Source: Platynereis dumerilii
Taxonomy: Eukaryota; Annelida; Polychaeta; Phyllodocida; Nereididae
Assembly: GCA_026936325.1 (NCBI GenBank)
Contig: JAPTHN010000025.1
Span: 1,890,001-1,954,000 of the forward strand
Direction: 5' to 3'
Length of the DNA: 64,000 nucleotides
The notes beneath the pieces are model-generated. The model saw only the letters and a program-made list of their open reading frames with translations. It had not been told where the DNA came from and did no database searches. Below, one piece after another: positions 61,164 to 64,000 of the stretch; position 1 is the first letter of the stretch, and every line of letters begins with the position of its first letter. Made by a program: the position numbers and the translations under genes.

Positions 61164-63682
61164 ATGTCCGACAGGTATGTATGCCCTACCAGTGGGTTCT
61201 TTATTAATCAGTGTCTGTTTCCAAACCCAATAAACATGTCGCAGAGCCGCCATTCAAGAAGAAGCTGGCTGTAATTTCGGAACAGGTGCGACCCAGAAAC
61301 CAGACTCATGCGTGAAGGCACATTCAGAATCAACCCGACCTGTCTGTAGCGTCTGGGCTGTTGGTAATATCACTGCAGCTCGTGTGTACATAGTCTGTAA
61401 TGTCAGGAGGTCACTAATAAAGAGATTGATTTAGGCACTATAGTCAAGTCATTTTTTTGTGGCAGTAAGTTTTTGGCTGATAATTAAAAACATACCTTAC
61501 TCTTGACAAAAATACTTGTCTCCTCCTGTTCCTGACACCTTGACCAAACAGTTTCATAAACATTTGGAAGTATTGACATGTTGTAGCCCTAGTTTTGAGG
61601 TAATCCTATTGGAATAACATTGCTGTCAACACAGCTCAAGAAGCCATTTTCTTCTATTGCTGCTGTTGTGACGTCACCATTGTTTCAGTGATGTCATAGA
61701 GCCAACAATGCTGATGACGTCACAACAGAAGGCTAAAAATAGCTCTAAATGTGCTGAAGAGCAGCAGCAATTTAGCATTGTAAGTGCCTGCATGATGGAG
61801 CTGGGGGATCAGAGGACATAAATTTAGTCCAAATCATGCTTGGTCATGGTGTACTCACCCTAATAAACCAAAATTTAAACCTCAGACATAATCATGGATT
61901 GTTTTATTGGCTAAAAACTTACTGCCAAAATAAAATGTCTTGACTTTAGTGTTAATTTCCCAAATAAATTAAAAAATCTATACAAATTGAAAGTTTGTAT
62001 TCAATGTAGTACGTAGAAATGTGTATTCACTAGTTTGTATTTTGTATCAAGTCAATTTCTGATAACCTTGTGCCCTAATTATTGCTTAATAACACCCTTT
62101 CCCTCTCGACACATTCCTGCCAACTGTTGTGTCCAATACTACAGACATATTTTTCCCTTTACCACATTTCAGTGAGTACCTGGATCAGCAGATCCTTCAG
62201 TTGGAGAATTATTTATGTTTTACAGTGCTGAGAGTCGAGAATCTTCGTCTTCTTCAAGCTCCAGTTCGGACAGCGACAGTAGCGACGAGGACGTCAACTA
62301 TAAACGCAGCGTCAAGAGCTCTATCGCCGTGAAAAAGAAATCTTCATCCCAACGATCTCCTAGGTATAATCTATAAACACAATCTGATAGATTTTACATG
62401 TGTCATGTTGAATCATAAATTTATGCTGGCACTGGTTTGATAGCCGACCCCTGGTTGGAGGCTCAAAATTGAACATGTTTGATAGCCGACCCCTGGTTGG
62501 AGGCTCAAAATTCTACATGATTATTCAAAATAACCTGCTTATTTATTCAAAGTGAAATGGGCTTGTCACAAATAGCCACATTTGAAAGATGAAGTTGGTG
62601 CCAAACATAAATTCATCTGGTGTGCATCATAGATTTGTTCAAATTAAATTTATCAAAAATCAATCAGATGATCATGAGTTGATATATCTGAATTTTATGT
62701 TACAGGGACAAAGACAGAGGCGATGGAAGCGCTGACGAATCATCCGACCACAAGAGGCGTGGAGCAGACCAGGCACACAAGAGCTTGAAACATCGCGAAA
62801 ATCGAGAAGAGGAAATAGCCGAGCGCCGACGTCGGAGAGAAGAGCGTCATCGTAAGGACAAAAGGTCCGACGATCGATCAAGAGAAAGGCGAAGAGATGA
62901 CGGCAATCAGGAAGATCGCAGACGACCCCGTGATGGTCGCAGAGACAGATCGAGGGATAATAACGATCGCAGAGAAAGAAGAGATGATGATCGCAAACGT
63001 GACAATCAAAAGGATGACGAAAGGTAGCTCTTTTTTTAGGTCCAATTTATTCTGAAGGATTGTCACAGAATCAGGTCAACAAGTTTCAGGTCTCATATAA
63101 AGTCATCTACTTAGAAGTTGCTAAACTTATCCGTGGCTTTGTAATTTTGTGTTTGTTGGTTGATTGTTCTATGGTTTTAATATCTTGTCCTTTTGAAACT
63201 TATAAATTTAGCATCTATCCTTGGAGGAAACATGGTCGTGAATTGCAAATCCATGTCAGGTTCTTCTTTTCCACCATTTGGAATTTATTTAGCCTCTATC
63301 CTGGGAGAGAGTGCAGAATCTTGCAAGATGCCCATTGCGCAGCAGCAGCGGAAACTGCAGCCGTAATCTTTATGTTTGGTCCTCTTAATCTCAATTTTTC
63401 AGAAATTCTGCATCTACTGATGTGATGTACTTTTCAGTCATGCAGATGTAAACTATGTTTTAGTGAAAATCCAGCAAGAATTAAATATCCATGTTTGCAA
63501 TGTTTCATTGTAGTGCTTTGGTTGTAGATCGGAAAGAAAGCGAAAGAGAGATGGAGAAGAAAATGCTGGAAACGAACAAGAGAAGAAAGCGGGAGACGGA
63601 GGAGAGAAAGGAGATGACATGGAAAGCTTTCTTGCCGCCAAGAGAGCAAAAAATAAGGATGATACCTTGATGACTCGGACTG
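61164..63682 (+). CDS. CWC22: CWC22-like splicing factor, 5' part (continues past window)
   Basis: Four coding exons join in phase: 61164-61174 (ATGTCCGACAG), 62226-62363, 62706-63023, 63528-63682, giving 207 residues plus one base. The protein starts MSDSAESRES and is Ser-rich, then strongly charged Arg/Asp/Glu (RRRREERHRKDKRSDDRSRE). It ends ESFLAAKRAKNKDDTLMTRTG at a clean GTATGT donor. In CWC22 the charged N-terminus is followed by DPLLTRTGGAYIPPAKLRMM leading into the MIF4G domain, so the exon appears to stop exactly before GAYIPP. CWC22 joins the spliceosome and delivers eIF4A3 to mRNA for exon-junction complex assembly. The diagnostic MIF4G/MA3 domains lie outside the window, so the call rests on the TRTG junction and RS-like N-terminus; another RS-rich spliceosomal protein is possible. 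Intron 1 holds a MITE. Confidence 0.65.
61436..61951 (-). mobile_element. MITE of about 516 bp with 40-bp TIRs, copy 2 (CWC22 intron 1)
   Basis: The reverse-oriented relative of 36180-36690, sharing its TIRs (GGCAGTAAGTTTTT; AAATGTCTTGACTTTAGTG) and interior (GTTGTGACGTCACCATTG, CTAAAAATAGCTCTAAA, TTTAGTCCAAATCATGC). Here both outer ends read CACTA(T/A)AGTCAAG, which hints at a CACTA-type terminus, but no 3-bp target duplication is convincing. Entirely intronic. Confidence 0.85.
62436..62519. repeat. 42-bp tandem duplication in CWC22 intron 2
   Basis: TTTGATAGCCGACCCCTGG...CTCAAAATT occurs at 62436 and again at 62478 without visible mismatches over about 36 bases. Confidence 0.9.
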
Positions 63683-63863
63683 GTATGTCTTTTAAAGTTT
63701 TTAGACTATTTTGCTGATTCGCTTTGTGTATTGTAACTTGTAAGCTACGATTGGTGAAATCTCTTTCAAACGTCCATAGAAAGTGGCGGATTGTTTTAGA
63801 GGGCATAATTACCAGCATTTCAGTCTTTGAATGAAGAAAGTCAAACCAGAATTAGCAAAATAG

Positions 63864-64000
63864 TAGGGATGGGCACCATTGCTCAAAATTCGATTCGGTC
63901 TGATACCGGTACTTTTTCAAACGATACGGTACCGGTTTCGGTACCAGAAACGGTACAAAACTGACAAGAAAAACACTAACTCACGATCAAAACATTGAAA
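63864..64000 (+). mobile_element. Left end of a hAT-like element, cut by window edge
   Basis: TAGGGATGGGCACCATTGC, followed by repeated GATACGGTACCGG-type words, has the look of hAT ends (TAGGGATGGGCA). Only 137 bases are available; the other end and target duplication are outside. It would lie in the next CWC22 intron. Confidence 0.5.

Noticed and set aside
61436-61951. Firm CACTA-superfamily assignment of the 516-bp MITE
   Set aside because: Copy 2 shows CACTA-like ends but copy 1 does not, and no 3-bp target duplication is convincing.

Overview
The window is from an animal genome, most likely a marine invertebrate. Three host genes have multi-exon or UTR-intron structure with GT-AG junctions. 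Everything else is AT-rich DNA full of non-LTR retrotransposon pieces, a tRNA-derived SINE family and many short non-autonomous DNA transposons (hAT-, PIF/Harbinger- and Kolobok-like). That mix fits an echinoderm or hemichordate, but the phylum is inference: no rRNA or mitochondrial marker is present.

Layout. 1-37 kb has no recognisable host gene. It holds a three-level nest of DNA transposons (2.6-4.2 kb), a 1.8-kb 13-bp minisatellite with a duplicated block of about 0.5 kb (7.0-8.8 kb), a GATA microsatellite, a LINE remnant split by an element carrying 157-bp tandem repeats (13.9-15.4 kb), a Kolobok-like element (22.4-23.3 kb), a LINE tail (23.7-24.4 kb), a 140-bp near-perfect palindrome (25.1 kb), a cluster of SINEs all pointing the same way (23-36 kb), a 128-bp repeat array (31.9-32.7 kb) and a very recent interleaved duplication (31.3/33.5 kb). 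37.5-41.0 kb is a LINE with one long intact endonuclease-plus-reverse-transcriptase ORF on the minus strand. 44.6-47.1 kb is a decayed LINE inserted into a 31-bp minisatellite.

The gene-bearing part is 47.6-64 kb. CDC6 (minus, 8 coding exons, 719 codons before the stop) covers 47.7-53.7 kb. U2AF2, the large U2AF subunit, is at 58.9-60.4 kb on the minus strand; its whole 500-codon coding region is in one exon. It is head to head with a plus-strand gene starting at 61.16 kb that I read as the 5' part of CWC22, which runs off the right edge. U2AF65 defines the 3' splice site and CWC22 is a spliceosome/EJC-loading factor, so two splicing genes appear to share one divergent promoter with a CCAAT box and a perfect CRE. 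CDC6 is the replication-licensing ATPase; its N-terminus is unusually long and has about 25 Ser/Thr-Pro sites.

I found no rRNA, stand-alone tRNA, CRISPR array, LTR retroelement or virus-like element. No new biological system is demonstrated. The best leads are the U2AF2/CWC22 pair, the single-exon U2AF2, and a strand-biased array of TTTCAG (3'-splice-site-like) motifs downstream of U2AF2.
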